Origin: Rhipicephalus microplus
Lineage: Eukaryota; Arthropoda; Arachnida; Ixodida; Ixodidae
Length of the DNA: 64,000 nt
Direction: 5' to 3'
Assembly: GCF_043290135.1 (NCBI RefSeq)
Contig: NC_134700.1
Location: 157,124,053 to 157,188,052, forward strand
Part shown: positions 9,288 through 24,200 of the stretch, piece by piece
How positions within the stretch are numbered: position 1 is the first letter of the stretch
How the letters are laid out: each line of letters opens with the position of its first letter
Made by a program: the position numbers and the translations under genes
Notes under the pieces: model-generated
Seen by the model: the letters and a program-made list of their open reading frames with translations, nothing else
What the model was told of the DNA's origin: nothing
Databases searched by the model: none

Positions 9288-12200
9288 CTGCACTCCAGAA
9301 AAGAAGCGATGTGGCTCTTTGAGGTTCGATACTATTGGCACAAAGGTGCTCCCGTTTCTGCTTTCGGGTCAACAACCCGTTCGTTACACGCCTAACAATT
9401 GCCTAGCGCTGGTTGTGCCGAGATATCTCGGAAAGTTCTCGAATGATTTAGAATCCTTCGATAAGATAACGGGCACACTGCTAATGATAGAGTTTATTCT
9501 AGGATCAATGCAGCCACCAACAATGCTCGGGGAATATTTTAGGTCACAAGCATAAATGCCGACCTGCTTTACAGGCATTTATGCTTGTGAATACAAAATA
9601 CATTAAGCTTGTGCACCGTGTGGAACGCATAACGCCGCCGATAATTCCTCGCGAGCATACGTCGGTCAATGACCCGACATTGATGTCGACCAGCGCTTCA
9701 AGTAACCTCGTTTGTCATGACACATGGTGCGCTGCAATGTAAACGCTACTCATTGCTATGGGTCGCGTGCCCCGTCTGGCATTTGTGCACACGAAATGTC
9801 GCTACCATCGACTGCATACCTGGCCTCTGCCATCAGCTCCTTCACTTACTCCGTTGCCACTGCAACAAAGTGATCTTACTACCCTTCCCCTGGCTCTCTT
9901 TTACTTCACTGGACGCCTTACCGCTAATTAGATCACTGGACGATCGATGAGTTTGAGTGCCATTACGCATTCAGTATCAATATTTTTCTTGGCAAAAGTT
10001 CAATAATTTTGCTCTCCAACGTCACAATCACGTGGCATTATCACAATCATACAATCTTTGAAAACGCTCCTTCATGACAAACAGGTTTTTAAAGAATATG
10101 ATATATAGAGCAACGCATTTTCGTTAGAAGCATTTCGTATTGCGCGGCAGAATCATAAAATTGCACCAGGGTTCAAAACGTGCACTTTTACAAAGTACGC
10201 AGCTGCGCAGGTACGCGTGCCACCTTACGCACTTATTATCAGGTATTTTGAAAAAATTAGAAATAAAAAAATATGTCGTAGAAGTCACTTCGAAGCAGAA
10301 TTTGCTGTAGGCATTCTAGGATACTTTGGAACGGCCATTCATACACCTTCAAATATTTTTTCCTGGCAGTGTGGTTGAAGCCTGTGCGCACCGGGCCCCG
10401 ACTACAGCATAGCGTTTTCGTCGTGAAGGCGAAGCTATACAGCGTTCTCCAGTTTTTCTACATGAACGCATGTACAGCTGTCAGCACCTTTAACTTGAAC
10501 GCTCCGCCGCGTGTACTCAGCTCGCTTGGACTGAGGTCAACGCCCCCAAGCGTTGACAATGATATGTTTGCTGCAGTTAAGGATAGATGTAGCGCGCGTA
10601 TGTTTCACTGAGCTTCATCAATTTACCAACTGCCGGATCACTCGCCGGCGGCCCGCGCACGCCTCGGCTCATAGGCGGCTACGTCACATGCACGTGATCT
10701 AAAAGTCCCGAGCCAGCCCGAGCGGCCTCGGGCCATCTGCGCGCTTGATGCTGGCTGCATCCGCTGTGGCGTCTCCTATGCCAGGCTATGCTGTCTGCTC
10801 CCTCCATAGCTGTGACACAGGCCACAACGCCGACCCAATTCCAACCTAAACAGCAGTTAGGCAGTGAAATATACCTATTTCTGTTGTCATGCAATTTACT
10901 GTAAGTGAACTACTCGAGCACGTGCGCACCATAGACTGGTGCAGTAGTTCTACCGCTGTTTCTGTTAGCGAGTATAACGCATGTTTGCCCGACTTTCGAG
11001 AATACGCGCACCCTCGACGTGGCTCAGAACACCGATGACAAGAACCGTGTGCGCAAACAATGCGAAATCCAGAAACATGCAAGAAGCGGACTGAAAAGCA
11101 AAGAGAGGGCAAGAACACGTCAAACATATCCGTGTCTAACTTAAAATGGCCGCACTGGCATGCTCCCCACGCTGTCGGCTGCCACCTTCCTGAAAGAAAA
11201 CGTTCGGACGGTCCGGGGCCGCCCGCAGGCCGCCAGGCACGTGAAAAAACGAACATGTTCCCGAGCGATCCCGCCTCAGTGGGCGGAAATGGCAGTTCGT
11301 CCCCGAGAAAAACGAATGCGGCGCTAGCATCCGCCGCCATACGGAGCCATCCGGGACGTCTAAATCGATGACACTCAATATTAAATTGCTGTTTCCAGTC
11401 TGCCTGACCAAAGGGTCGAATGCATTCTCTTCGCATCCCGTTTTCACCACGTTTTGCTCGTGTCTCTGTTATATCTCCTTGCACCTATGGCGTTTGTTGT
11501 CTTATATTTATCTCGACAATGAACCATTGCGTGCGACAGCTCACGCACCTTTCGGGCTTGAAGGAACGCCATGGGCACGTGATAACGTAGCCACGAGGGA
11601 TACGTGGCGAAAACGGGATGCTAAGTGAGTGCATCCGACCCGCTGTTCAGGCAGACTGGGAACTTACTAGTGGAAATTTACTAGTGAAACAGAAGCGCGC
11701 TACATCTTCATTAACTGCAGCAAGCATATCACTTTCAACGCTTGGTGACGTTGACCTCCGTCCAAGCGAGTCGAGGCCACACGTCGGAGAGTTCAGATTG
11801 AAGGTGCTGACGGCTGTACAAGCCTAATAGGGTAGTTTGCGGTCCTTGAATTTCATTCTTGACTACCATGCTACGAAGCTCCGCAAGAGTGCCACGCACA
11901 CATTTTTTATACTCATACAGAATGTAAAACGGAACCTTAGCTTGACGGTGGCATAGCCACAACGAATTAGGTTTACCCATTTTATGCTCTTATTCTGGTC
12001 GCCACAACCACAATGAAATGGCGGCAAGTTCTCCTTTTGCAGTTCACTTGAGTCCCCATGAAATTAGAAGTGGGGCTCCTTAGTGTCTAGCAATCCCGAC
12101 ATAAATGACTAGGAGCTTAAGAGGGTAACTCTAGACGTTGTTTTAACGAAACTTGCCTCGTAGCTGTGCATAAGCTCCACGTCTTGGAAATTCTTCCTTA

Positions 12201-15200
12201 CTTCCCGAGCCACATCTCGCTGATACAAAATGTCTTGTTTGCGGTCCGGGTATGTCTTCACGGTGATAGTGTAGCCCTGGCCGAACTTTTGTTTCAGGTG
12301 TGCCAGCGAACCCAGGCACTGCAGCCTTCCGTATCCAAGAATGGCGATGCGATTGCATAGAAACTCCACATCTGCGAGGCTACAGATGACAGAGTTAAGA
12401 GGCCATTATTCTTTACAGCGAAACAAGAATATTGCTTCCTAAATATACAGAAAAGTCACAGTTTTACCGCAAAAGGGAATCAGTGAATGAAATATCAGCA
12501 AATTAGACTGTCATAGGGAAACAGCCTAACCACACGCATCGTTACTAAGCATGGCTGCTACAGTAAACGAGGTGACCTTCGTGTGGTCTCTGGCTTCGAT
12601 GCCCTGTGCGTCTAAGTAGGGCGTGTTACCGCCGCCTTGCGGGTGGTAGCGAATAAGCCTCTGCCGCGGCTTAATCCTCTTCGCAGTTTGTGGTGAGGGC
12701 AGCTACGTACTGGCAATTACTTCATGTGCCCAGTTCTATTTGTGCCCTTCGTTATATCTACTTAGCGAGTTTTGAACAGATTGTCTTTAGTCCGCCTACA
12801 CGAAATGCTTCCCTGAAGCTTCGACAGCAAGTGTAGTGTCTCGTAATTGTTTTTCGCATCGTAAATAAAACGCACTTTTGTGCTTCATTTCAGTTTACAA
12901 TAAATGAGTTTGTACACAGCCTTAAAAAGAAAAGAAGAGACAGGGCTAGTGGTCTATTGTTAAAAACACTCGCTATATTGAACCACAGAGACCCGCATGC
13001 AAAGCTTAGCCACAGAAAAAAATGATTTTTATTTATTACTAAAGCAAAAGGCATAACGTCATCAAACATGAAACTTCAACAGCATCCCGCGATGGCAGCG
13101 TCAAGACGATTCCTCCAAAAATATCACCACGCGATTACGTCACACGTTATGGGTTCATTCCGCCATAGGGTTTATTCTAGGAAACTTTGTGCATTCTCGT
13201 CTGAGTTCCGCGCTGAGCATAATGTCTGAGATCAACAACATTTTGGTCACTATGACTTAACTAGACCTCGAATAGTATCGGCATTGCGTGAAATCTTCAC
13301 TTGGGCAAAGGTGAGCCAATCATGGAGGCAGTGTTAAGCCAGGTGGCTTCAATCTTGGAAGCAGAGAATAACTGCGTTTAGTGCGATAATCACTCGGTGG
13401 GTGGTGGTACTGGTTTAATTGATTTACTGATAAGAAAAATGTTGCTTCTGCTTTTCAGTAATCTCAGGTGAATGCATACAGCACCAAGTGCATTACTTCT
13501 TTCCTGTGTGCAAGCTGTGGATGAGGCCAGTTTTTGCAACATCGCCAGCTGAACAAGTTGATTCTAGCATATTTAAAATATTTGGGGTGATATGTTCGCG
13601 TGAATTTTTCTGGCATCATTTCTATGAAGAAAAGAAGTCAAAAATATTCGCCGAACGCTGGCGCAAAGCGCTTCAGTTTTCAAAAATGTTGACTAGCGTT
13701 GGTTACTCTACTCGATTTCGCCACGTATGGTTTTGGTCAAGTCCATTACCTGTGGGAAGAGAGCACGATGGAAATCTTTGTGCGCCTCTGCAGGGAGCTG
13801 ATGTAGTTGACGATTCGCTTCCGCGAAAGTATTCCTATTCCGGAGTAAGGCTCGTCCAGCAGGAGAATCTTCGGCATGCCGATGAGCGACACGCACAGGC
13901 ACAGCTTGCGCCGGTTCCCTGCGCTGCACATGCACGTGGCAGTAACGTATGTAGATATCTGCACACTTTCATAAGCAGGCTCACTGCTATTCTAAAGATA
14001 TATTCTTTGGCAGTCGGGAAGCTGCAAGTCAAGCCGCTCTGTCTATGTTGTTTCTTAAGCAAACAATAAAGTAACGAGGTGCTTCTGGCCAAATCATTGG
14101 GCACGAAAAACAAGAAATTTTAGTCTACAGTTTGACAAACATCTGGAGAGGTCGGCTACATTCAAAGAAACAGCTTGAAGGACGCTTGAGCTTCGCCTTC
14201 AAAAGAGCAAGGCGATAGGAAAACTGGATTCCCCTGACCATTGCCTTCTCAAACGCTGTGCTAGCAGTGTGTCAGTTTCGGCTAGTTGGTATGACATATG
14301 ACATGACGATAACTTTAACGCGAGAACAGAACGACAAAAAAGAGACTAGAAGGACACGAAGGACACGAGCGCTCGTGTCCTTCGTGTCCTTCTTGTCTCT
14401 TTGTCGTCGTTCTGTTCTCGCGCTATAACTATCGTCGTGCTGTGCTAGCATCGGTTCTCAGCTCATGCCAGAACCATGCTGTGAGAAAATGAATGACTAT
14501 GCGTGTAACGTTGGCCGTTTCAGAGTATCCTTGAAGGTATACAGCCAATTCAGCTGTTGGGCCTCGACTACGCCATAAATTATGCCTCTTGAAAACATAG
14601 AAGGGCCCACTATGCTTCCGTAAGGCGACACGCGAACCCTCGCAGCTGTATATTCGCTTCGTATCCACGCACTCGGCTGTTCGCGTTTCACTTTATGTCA
14701 CTAGTAGATTCATTGCTGACCTTACTGCGCCATAACTAGTGGCTGTAATTATTGGACTAATTCAATTTTCAGAAATCCCTGCAGCTTACACAAATGAATT
14801 ACAAATTGCCCCTGAATAGTTGGCAAGCTGTATCATTCATTACAGAACAGGATGGCCCAAAGTTGCTCCAACACATCATGTCTTGCTACCAGCTCCAAAT
14901 AGGCACTTTGATCGCAGCCCTAATTTTAATTTGGCCACCATACTGACCTACTATTTCCCATATTATAGGTCATGCACATTAACTTGGCTGAAAGTAAGCT
15001 TCGCTTTTCCCTAATTCACGAAACAGAGTGGCAGAAGTGTAAAGTACAACTGAATATGTATGCGCAGTAACAATGAAGTTCAGGTAAAGGGCCAGTGGCA
15101 GAGAAATGAACGAGATATTTAGTGTTGTGACGGGCAGATAGAAAAAAGCGTTGCAGAAGAAACCTGCAGGAAGGAAATAGGCAGTGTCATGATTGGCTGA

Positions 15201-18200
15201 ACAGTATGATCTTACGTTTACGCCAATTCTTTTTCGTTGACTGTGAGGTGAAAATTGGCATTTTACGACCGTAAGAATTCAAGATACAAGCAAATAACTA
15301 ATATACGATCTTCGGTCTGAGTGAACATCAAAACCGGGCCTGCTGCGTAACAGGAAGATGTTCTACCATTGCAGTGCTAACGTTATAAGAATTTATAACG
15401 CTATAAGAAAACGCTATAAGAATTTATAGAAAGGAGTCTCCTTAACGCATGTAGTTTATTGCATGTGAGAATTGTAGAATAACTGTAGAATAAATATTTG
15501 ACTTGCGCAGCAAGTGGGCGGTTTACACCAGCGAACCCAGCACAGAGTGTGCAGCTCGGCAGGTGCACTCGCCACCTCATACAAACGCGTAGCGGCACTT
15601 TAAATTTAAAAAAATGAAGGATTCGGTTTTGTGGAAATTTCGCAGCGGCATTTGCAGTTGCGTTTACCTTCAAACAGAATATGTTACGAGCACAAATGTT
15701 CCTTTTCTTCCGGTGCAACTGAATGCGATCAGCAATGAGCCCAGTTACGCTATCGCATTCTACTCTTGATGTTGAAGATGAAGTGACGCCTAAGTTTTTC
15801 TTCCTTTCTAAGAAGGTGAGTACTTGACCACGTGACGTAAGTATAAGACAATCGAGTGCCGTATTTTGCGAAAATTGTGCCTACCTATACGTGCCGACTA
15901 GATGATCTCCGATGTCATTCAGATTGAAAATCTCCAGCAACGCCTCCAAGTATTCTTCGGTGATCGGAATCCCACGCAACCGGATGTACAGCATCAATGT
16001 CTCGATGCCCGTCAGAGCATCCAGCAGGGCGTTGCTTTGCGGGCAGTAGCCGAGGTGGCTATGAAACTGTTGGCACGAGAAAGAGCGGGAGTGACTTTGA
16101 CGCACATACCCACATTTTTGAACGTACATCTGCATAGCGCTGTTCAACGATAGTTGCGAAGTATGTGCCCAGAATAATAAATTACTGCAGGTGTGCTGTG
16201 CCTTAGTGCAAAGAAAACAAAAAAACGCATCAACTGGCGTAGGCTATTCTCGAGTAATATTTTTACTAGAATAAAGGTGTATATAAAAAACTTGATAAAA
16301 GTGAAGGAAGGAAGTTTAGAGAGCTTGTTTTTGTTAACACGAAAATATGTAATCCCTAGGTCCCTGCACTGGCGTGTTTCTGTCATGAAGGTGATGTTAT
16401 AAAAATAATGTACTGACACATTTCAAAAAAGAAATGACAGCATATCCACGGGATGAATGATGGAGAGTGGGGCGAAACTGGGTCTGCACGCCGCTGCCGC
16501 GTCGCTTCGACCTCCCGCTTTCGTACGCTGAGATCTTGTCGGCACTGCCTCACAGCTGCACGGCACGCTTCTGCCTCGCGCGCTCGCACATCGGGGTTCT
16601 GTCTTCGAGCGCGAGCTACCGCCGCCTTGCGCGCACTCCGCTCTGCAACCTTGCTAATCTGCCGACCTTCCCAACACGCACGTGTGCCAAAACGGCTTTT
16701 GCTTTGCTACACCACGCCCCCTAGCGTACGGCACCGCCGACAAACACGCGATCGCTAGCGTCTTCGTGTAGCGTCATTCCTATTTTTTCGCGCACTCGCA
16801 CATCGGGGTTCCGTCTTCGAGCGCAAGCTACCGCACCTTGCGCGTATGATACATTTTTCGGCAAACCATGAATACCCACTGGCCGCGTCCAACCGTGTTT
16901 GGCTGTCTGTCTGTCTGACGCATAGAAAGAAGAATGAACGGACGCATGTACGAATCCACGAACGGACGGACGTATGGATGTACGCGCGAGAGGATGGACA
17001 GACGCATGAACAGATGGATAGACGCATGGACGAACACAGAGCTTGAGGCATGGACAAATGGATGGACGGACGCACAGACGAACGCACGAATGAACGGACG
17101 TATGGATGAACGGATGGATGCATGGCCGGACGGAAGCGCGTACGAAAGCGCGAAAGAAAGAGCGGACGGACTCATGGACGCTTCGCCCCACTCATCATCA
17201 CTCACTCCATGGATATGCTGCGATTTTTCTTATTTATCCTATTACAAGTAACGTCCTTTAGTATCGTACTATTTTCATTTTTCAGCGTATATGCATTTCG
17301 TTTAATGTACAAGTACCGCCCATTACGGCTGATTCAAGTACTAACGAGAGGTGGCTACATACCATTACGATGGTACGCTTACCCCACGCTTTAAGGAGCT
17401 TCTCTCCTAAAATAAACACGACAGCACAAGGCACTGTTGCGGAGCATCAAACCAGCGACCGTATACGATTTGCAGCGTACGACGCAAACCACTCGGCCAC
17501 AGAACGTACGTTGTCAAGCTTGCTAATGGGAAGCCCTTTAGTAGACCTCAGAGCTCTAACTTCGGCGAGTTTTCGTCGTCAGTAGCGCGACGCGCTCGCG
17601 TTGGGCTCGCTAAGCTTGTCACCTCTTGCGTTTTGTTGAGCGCCGCCTGCACAGAGCGTGGTCTGTCCAGCACACGCGAGTATGAGACTCGTGATTCGGG
17701 AGGACACAAAGGTCACTTCTTTTGCTGCCGCGGCCGGGTTTACGAAAAGAGCACGCTGTTCCCACACGAAGAATCACGAATTGAGGGAGTTATTCACGGT
17801 TGTTCCGTGTAAAATTGTGTGTTCGTTGCGTGCGTATTTATTTCTGTTTGAACAACGCGTTTCAAGTGTCCATCTGCGAAAGCTGGTTGTCCACAGTTGC
17901 CCTGTGCATGCTCATTTCATGAGTGCTTTTTGTGGAGGAGGGCGCTGCAAATTTCAAGCTTCTTGCCATTCTACGCGGGATTTCGTGATTCGTTGCTGTA
18001 GCATTTATTCATTCACCCCTTCGCGAAACAATGCACATTAAACGCTCAACTACCTCTGTGATGACATGTCTCACTTTTGTGTTATACCGATTCCTAGAAA
18101 GATGGATCAGCCATGCTTTTTGACGAAATTCTGATGAAAACCACCGAATAATGAAACCAATGATTTTACAATCGCGTTAACGGTACTGTTTGAGGTGAAC

Positions 18201-21200
18201 TTTATAGGTTGTGACCAAAATGCGGGAAAACATGTGGACGAAGAGACAACTTACTACCAACTGGGTGGAAAGTTGTCACTTGGCCGTTAGTGCTCTGTCA
18301 TCTTGTGTTGGTCAGCTCAGCCCCTTTTTTTTGTATTCCGTAATGCGCTACACCTGTTCAAGTACAAACAACCGACTTGCTCAAACTTTAACACTTGTTG
18401 ACTGAGCTGGAACCTATGGATTACGCACCCAATGCTCTTATTCATTGTGTTACAGTGGCACTTAGTGTGTTCGGGGGAGAGGGGTATAAATTTGCATGCA
18501 CACCCTGGAAGTGTTGCCGCTCGCAGCCATGACGATGAGGTTGGGGCCCTAGTTTGCCAGCGTGCGTCACTTAGAAAGTGAAAATTTTATTGAATGGGCA
18601 GCCGACCTATCAATAAGGCTTCGCATTCTGCATCAAATCTGCTGAAACGCGACCCGCGCTATGACCCTCCTTAGCATCTTTATCTCCTATAGTTTTATTT
18701 TTATAAAGGTTGTGCCAAACGAAGAAACGAACGGAAGGCAAGCAGATTTGGCGAGTCAATGAGGTTTCATAATAAAAATTTCAAACCATACCTCAACACA
18801 GGAGACAGGAAAGAAGAAACACACAGGGCGCAGAAATTGCAACTCCGAGTTCACGTTGCATGTTCAGCGCCGTTTGTGTATCTTCTTTTCTGTCGCCTGG
18901 GTTAAATAGCTGCTTTATATTTTTATCACGGAATAAACGAACCATCCAAGTTATGCTCATTTATTCATCGCAAGAATCCCACTCCGGCAGAATTTAGGCC
19001 CACAGGTAGAATGGTAAATTTTAATGAAAGCTCGGCTACCCATTCGTAAAAATTATCACGGGATTCGATCCCTCAACCTACTATAGTCAGCACTCGAGCA
19101 CCATGGAGGGTTTACAGACTGGATAAATGCGCACATTCTTTGCAAATTATTTATATTCATTGCCCTGATTCTGCCACCTTGCTTCTCACATTGCTTGGCA
19201 ACATTGTGTGTGTCAAGTCATTCAGAACCAAGCGACGGAAGTGATGGAACCGACGTACCACTAAAGCGTCCGCATTCTGCAAGGCAACAAGGACACGTGT
19301 TTGGTCAGCGCTTAGTTGGTTGGCCGTGCAAATATCCGCGCAATCTCAGTGTGCTTGCGGTGAGCGCCAAGTGTCGCACTGTGGGCGACGCATGAATACC
19401 TTTGGCAGTCAGCAATCGCAAAACACTCGCACCAAACGATTACCGTGGCTTGTACTGGCATGCTTTATGTTTCATTGACCCTACCAATGCAGAGTTAAAC
19501 GCCATTATCTGCAAGTTTATGCATTCTTCCCATAGCGATCATAAACAGTTTTTTCCCATCCCCAAAGTTTTAGATCTGGCTCTTGTCCGACCGCTGCGGC
19601 TACACAATTGGGCCTTTAGGATTGCCTGGGCAGCAATGTCATCTAGCGACGGAATAAATAATCAAGAGAGCCCATAACTGAGCAGGTTGTAAAGGGGGTT
19701 TATTGAAGGACTGAGCAAGCGGGTGGTAGCTCTAAAGAAACGCAGGCGAACCCAGGTGACGGTGCTTAATCGCCGATCTCATGCCTCTTTCTTGTGTTGA
19801 TATAGCTGAGCTGATGGTATCAACGTCTTTCTTATTCACTACAATTACCCCCGGCGAAAATGTTGAAGCCATCCTGGCAATCTAACACGTGGGGACAAAC
19901 GGGTCAAATTAGGGCTTCAGATGGTTTACGTGAACGATATCACGTCCACGCCGACGACGGTCGCTTGGTGGCGTGAGGGGTTCAATGGCGTAGTTCACGG
20001 GTGAAGTACGCTCGACCACGCTGTAAGGACCATGATAATTAAAGAGTACCTTGGGTGATACACCAGGGGCGCAGGGCGGTACATGAAGCCATACAAGTGC
20101 TCCAGGAACGAACGTTGGTGCAGAACGATGGTCGTCGTCACGGGTCTCCTTCTGGCGCTGTTGGTCGGATGTAGTAAACCGCTTGGCTAGCTTGCGGCAC
20201 TCTTCTGCGTAACGAGCGGCTTCCGAGACAGGCTTGCATTCGGAGGGATCTGGCGAGTATGGCAGTAAAGTGTCGATGGTGTGAGATGGTTGGCGACCGT
20301 ACAGGAGAAAAACCGGGGAAAACCCGGTAGTGACTTGCGTAGCGGTGTTATACGCGTATGTCACAAATGAAAGAACGAGGTCCCAGTTTGCTTGATCAGA
20401 AGCGACATGCGTAGCGAGCATGTCCCCCAGAGTACGGTTAAACCGCTCAGTCAAGCCGTTCGTCTGTGGGTGGTAGGCTGTATTCTTCTGGTGAACAATA
20501 CGGCACTGTTTAAGAAGTGCTTGTATTACATCGGAGAGGAAAACACGCCCTCGGTCACTGAGGAGTTCTCGAGGAGGACCATGACGAAGCACAAAACGAT
20601 TGAGTATGAAAGTTGCGACGTCCTGTGCTGCAGCTGTGGGGAGAGCAGCAGTTTCAGCGTACCGTGTTAGATGATTCACTGCCACGATAGCCCATCGGTT
20701 GCCTGCCGTTGTTAATAGTAGTGGTCCGTAGAGGTCGATTCATACACGGTTGAATGGGCGGTCTGGGCATGGAAGTGGCTGCAATGAACCTGTTGCAGGA
20801 TGTGGCGGGCTTTTCCGCCGCTGACATTCGTGGCAGCCGCGAATGAACTGGCGGACGAAGGTAAACATTCCGCGCCAGTAATACCTTTTTCGTAGGCACT
20901 CGCGGGTCCTGAAAACACCAGCGTGAGCACATTGCGGGTCGGAATGAAACGACGCGCAGATGGTAGAGCGCAGCGTTCGGGAAATGATTAGTAGCCATTT
21001 CCTACCATCTGCTGAATAGTTGCGCCGGTACAAAAGGCCATCCCGAATACTGAAGTGCGGAGTCTGGCGGCGAAGGGTTCGAGTGGTTGGAAGTATCGGT
21101 GCCTCGAATAACGCGTCAAGAAGCGAAGCGATCCATGGGTCATTGCGTTGTGCAGAAGAGAAGGTGTCCTCGTCAAGAGCTGACAACGTGTTGTCCGAGG

Positions 21201-24200
21201 AAACAGATGCAATGTCCGGGGATAGGGGAAATCGTGACAGTGCATCAGCATCGGTATGCTTGTGGCCGGAACGATATACAACGCGAATGTCATATTCTTG
21301 AAGCCGAAGAGTCTAACGGGCAAGACGACCCGATGGGTCCTTAAGCGAAGATAACCAGCATAATGCGTGGTGGTCCGTTACTACATCAAAAGCACGGCCA
21401 TAAAGGTATGGGCGGAACTTGACAAGCGCCCAAACTATCGCCAAGCATTCCTTCTCGGTGACGCTGTACTTTGATTCAGCCTTGGTGAGAGTTCTGCTGG
21501 CGTAGGCGACGACATACACGGCGAATCCAGGCTTGCGTTGCGCGAGAATCGCACAGAGGCCGACATCACTGGCGTCGGTGTGGACCTCATTTGCTGCCGT
21601 AGGATCGAAGTGACGCAGTATTGGTGGCGAAGTGAGGAGACGACGAAGGATACAGAAGGCTTGGTCACACTCAGAAGACCATGACGAAATATCAGTGGTG
21701 TTGCCTATAAGTTCGGTCAAAGGCGCAATGATAGAGGCGAAGTTGCGCACGAACCGGCGAAAGTAGGAGCATAACCCCACAAAGCTCCGTAACTGCTTCA
21801 TACTCGTTGGTTTGGGGAAGTCGGCGACAGCACGTAACTTAGCCGGGTCTGGAAGTATACCGTCCTTTGATACGACGTGCCCGAGAATCGTAAGTTGCCG
21901 AGCAGCGAAGCGACACTTCTTGAGGTTGAGTTGGAGCTGAGCATTCTTCAGGCACGTGAGGACGTGTTTGAGGCGCTCGAGATGTGTTCCAAAGTCTGGG
22001 GCAAAGACGACAATATCGTCAAGATAGCAGAGACAGATTTGCCATTTTAAACCCTGAAGAACCGAGTCCATCATGCGCTCGAAGGTGGCAGGCGCATTGC
22101 AGAGGCCGAAGGGCATGACATTAAACTCATACAGACCGTCCGGTGTCACGAAGGTTGTTTTTGGTCGATCGGCATCTACAAAGAGGACCTGCCAGTACGC
22201 TGTGCGCAAATCTAATGATGAAAAAACTCGGCCCCTTGTAAAGTATCAAGAACATCGTCAATCCTGGGTAAAGGATACACGTCTTTTCGAGTGATCTTAT
22301 TTAGGCGCCGGTAATCTACGCAGAAGCGAACGGAACCATCCTTTTTTTAACGAGCACTACAGGTGAGGCCCATGGACTTTGTGAAGGTTGAATGACACCG
22401 TGTTGCAGCGTATCGTTCACCTGTTCGGAAATAACTTGGCGTTCTGCCGCAGACACACGGTATGGTCGCTGTCGTAGTGGCGCATGGAAACCGGTATCGA
22501 TGTAATGTAGAGTGGTAGAAGTGCAGTCAAGAGAAGGTTGAACAACATCGAAAGATTCACGGTACCGGTACAGCAGTTGGAGGAGTTCAGATCGTTCAGA
22601 TGGTGACAGCTCGTCTGCGATTGCCGAATCGAACACTTTAGAAGCCTGTAGATCAGAGTGGTTAAGAGCACTGACGGCGGTGAGGTCACTTTGGGATGAT
22701 TCTTGCGGCACGGTAAAAATTTGTCCATTATCAATGGGCTGTATGCATTCAAGAGACTCCGCCTTTAAACAATTTGATGGTGTGCGGGAAGGGATTGGTA
22801 AGGCAGAGATCACTGGCTCTATTAGAAATTGAGAGGGCTGAATAAGGGAACAGAAGTGGTTTCCGACTTAGAAAGAGGCTTGATGGCTCAAAAATTGCTA
22901 CTTCCTCACGCATGCCGTCGGAGACCACAGGGAGCAAAACAGCTGTTGTCGGTGGAATGTCAGTGTCCTAGTTGACAACTACCTTGTGCGCGGCTTGATT
23001 AGTGTGGTCGTAGGGCTGGTCGAACAACGGAAGCAGTGCAAGTGCGGAACGGGCACAATCTACAACGGCACGTTTACGCGATAGGAAATCCCAGCCAAGT
23101 ATGATGTCATGAGAGCACGAGGAAAGGACGATAAACTCAACAATGTATTGGTCCTCCGCATTTGTGAGTCGGGCAGTGCAGACGGCTATAGGTCGAACAG
23201 GTTCTCCATTTGCTGCACGTAAGGACATCATATCAAGTGGCGTGGTCACCTTTCGGAGCTTGCGGCAAAGTTTGGCGTCTATAACAGACACAGCGGCACC
23301 GGTATCCACAAGAGCGTATGCATGGGCGCCGTCTACAAAAACTTCGACGTTATTTGACGGCAAGGTGTGAGGACTTGAACATTTCGTTAGCGCAGTTCTT
23401 GCCCCTTGAACTGCGACGGCTAGTTTCCCTCATTTTGAGGGGCTGGTGTGGACGCATGGGTGACAAGGAGCATCGATTGGGTGAAAGTGAGCGACGAGAC
23501 GAAGTTGCCGGATTGTCACGGGAAGACGTGTTTGAATGACGATCCGAACTTTCATAACCAAAAGGGGGTCAGTCCATGTAGTTTCTTTGTGGTTGGACGT
23601 CTGTGTAGGCGGGAACGCGACGACGGCAGTACCGGAAGATATGGCCAGGGCCGCCTCATGCAAAACAGATCGGCCGGTTATCGCGCGTTCGCCAGGCATT
23701 TGCAGCGAGGGGTGCCGCCCACGCGGCATACGGCTGAGTCGAGGCTGTGGTAGCGAGGGGAGGAGCCCATGCGACGCAAGACTGAATAGGAGCGGTGACA
23801 TGCGGCAGTTCATTGAACGCCGAGGGCTGGTGTGGCTGCTGCCTCTTTACTGCGTCAGCATAAGTAAGAGGCGCAGCGACAACTTGCTGCTGAAAGGGCA
23901 CTGGCATAGCCTCGGCAATCTGGTCCTGAAGTGTATGTCGGAGCATGGGAGCTAACGGTGTCGGTGGTCGCTCTTGCTGCTGCTGCGGGGGCTCTTGGCG
24001 CTGACAAAACGGCCGGAGGGAAAGCTGACGTGCGACCTCCTCACGCACAAAGACTTTCATTTGTGCTAGAAGTCGGGAGTGGTCAGGTACAACGTCCAGT
24101 GCAGCGAGTGGTTGGTTAGGCTGAAATGGACGACGGGTGAGAGATCGTTGCCGTCGCAATTCGTCGTAGTTCTGGCACAGAGTTACCACTTCAGACACCA

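Noticed and set aside
10846..11484. 212-codon minus-strand ORF
   Set aside because: It runs through a foldback arm and shows no domain, no conserved motif and no splice context; it lies in an ABCA intron.
11735..11980. Extra ABCA exon between exons 17 and 18
   Set aside because: The reading frame contains no ABCA sequence; exon 17 joins exon 18 directly at family spacing through the GC donor.
16721..17205. Long Arg/Ser/Val/His-rich ORFs on both strands
   Set aside because: Generated by the minisatellite of element B; the same composition appears in all frames.
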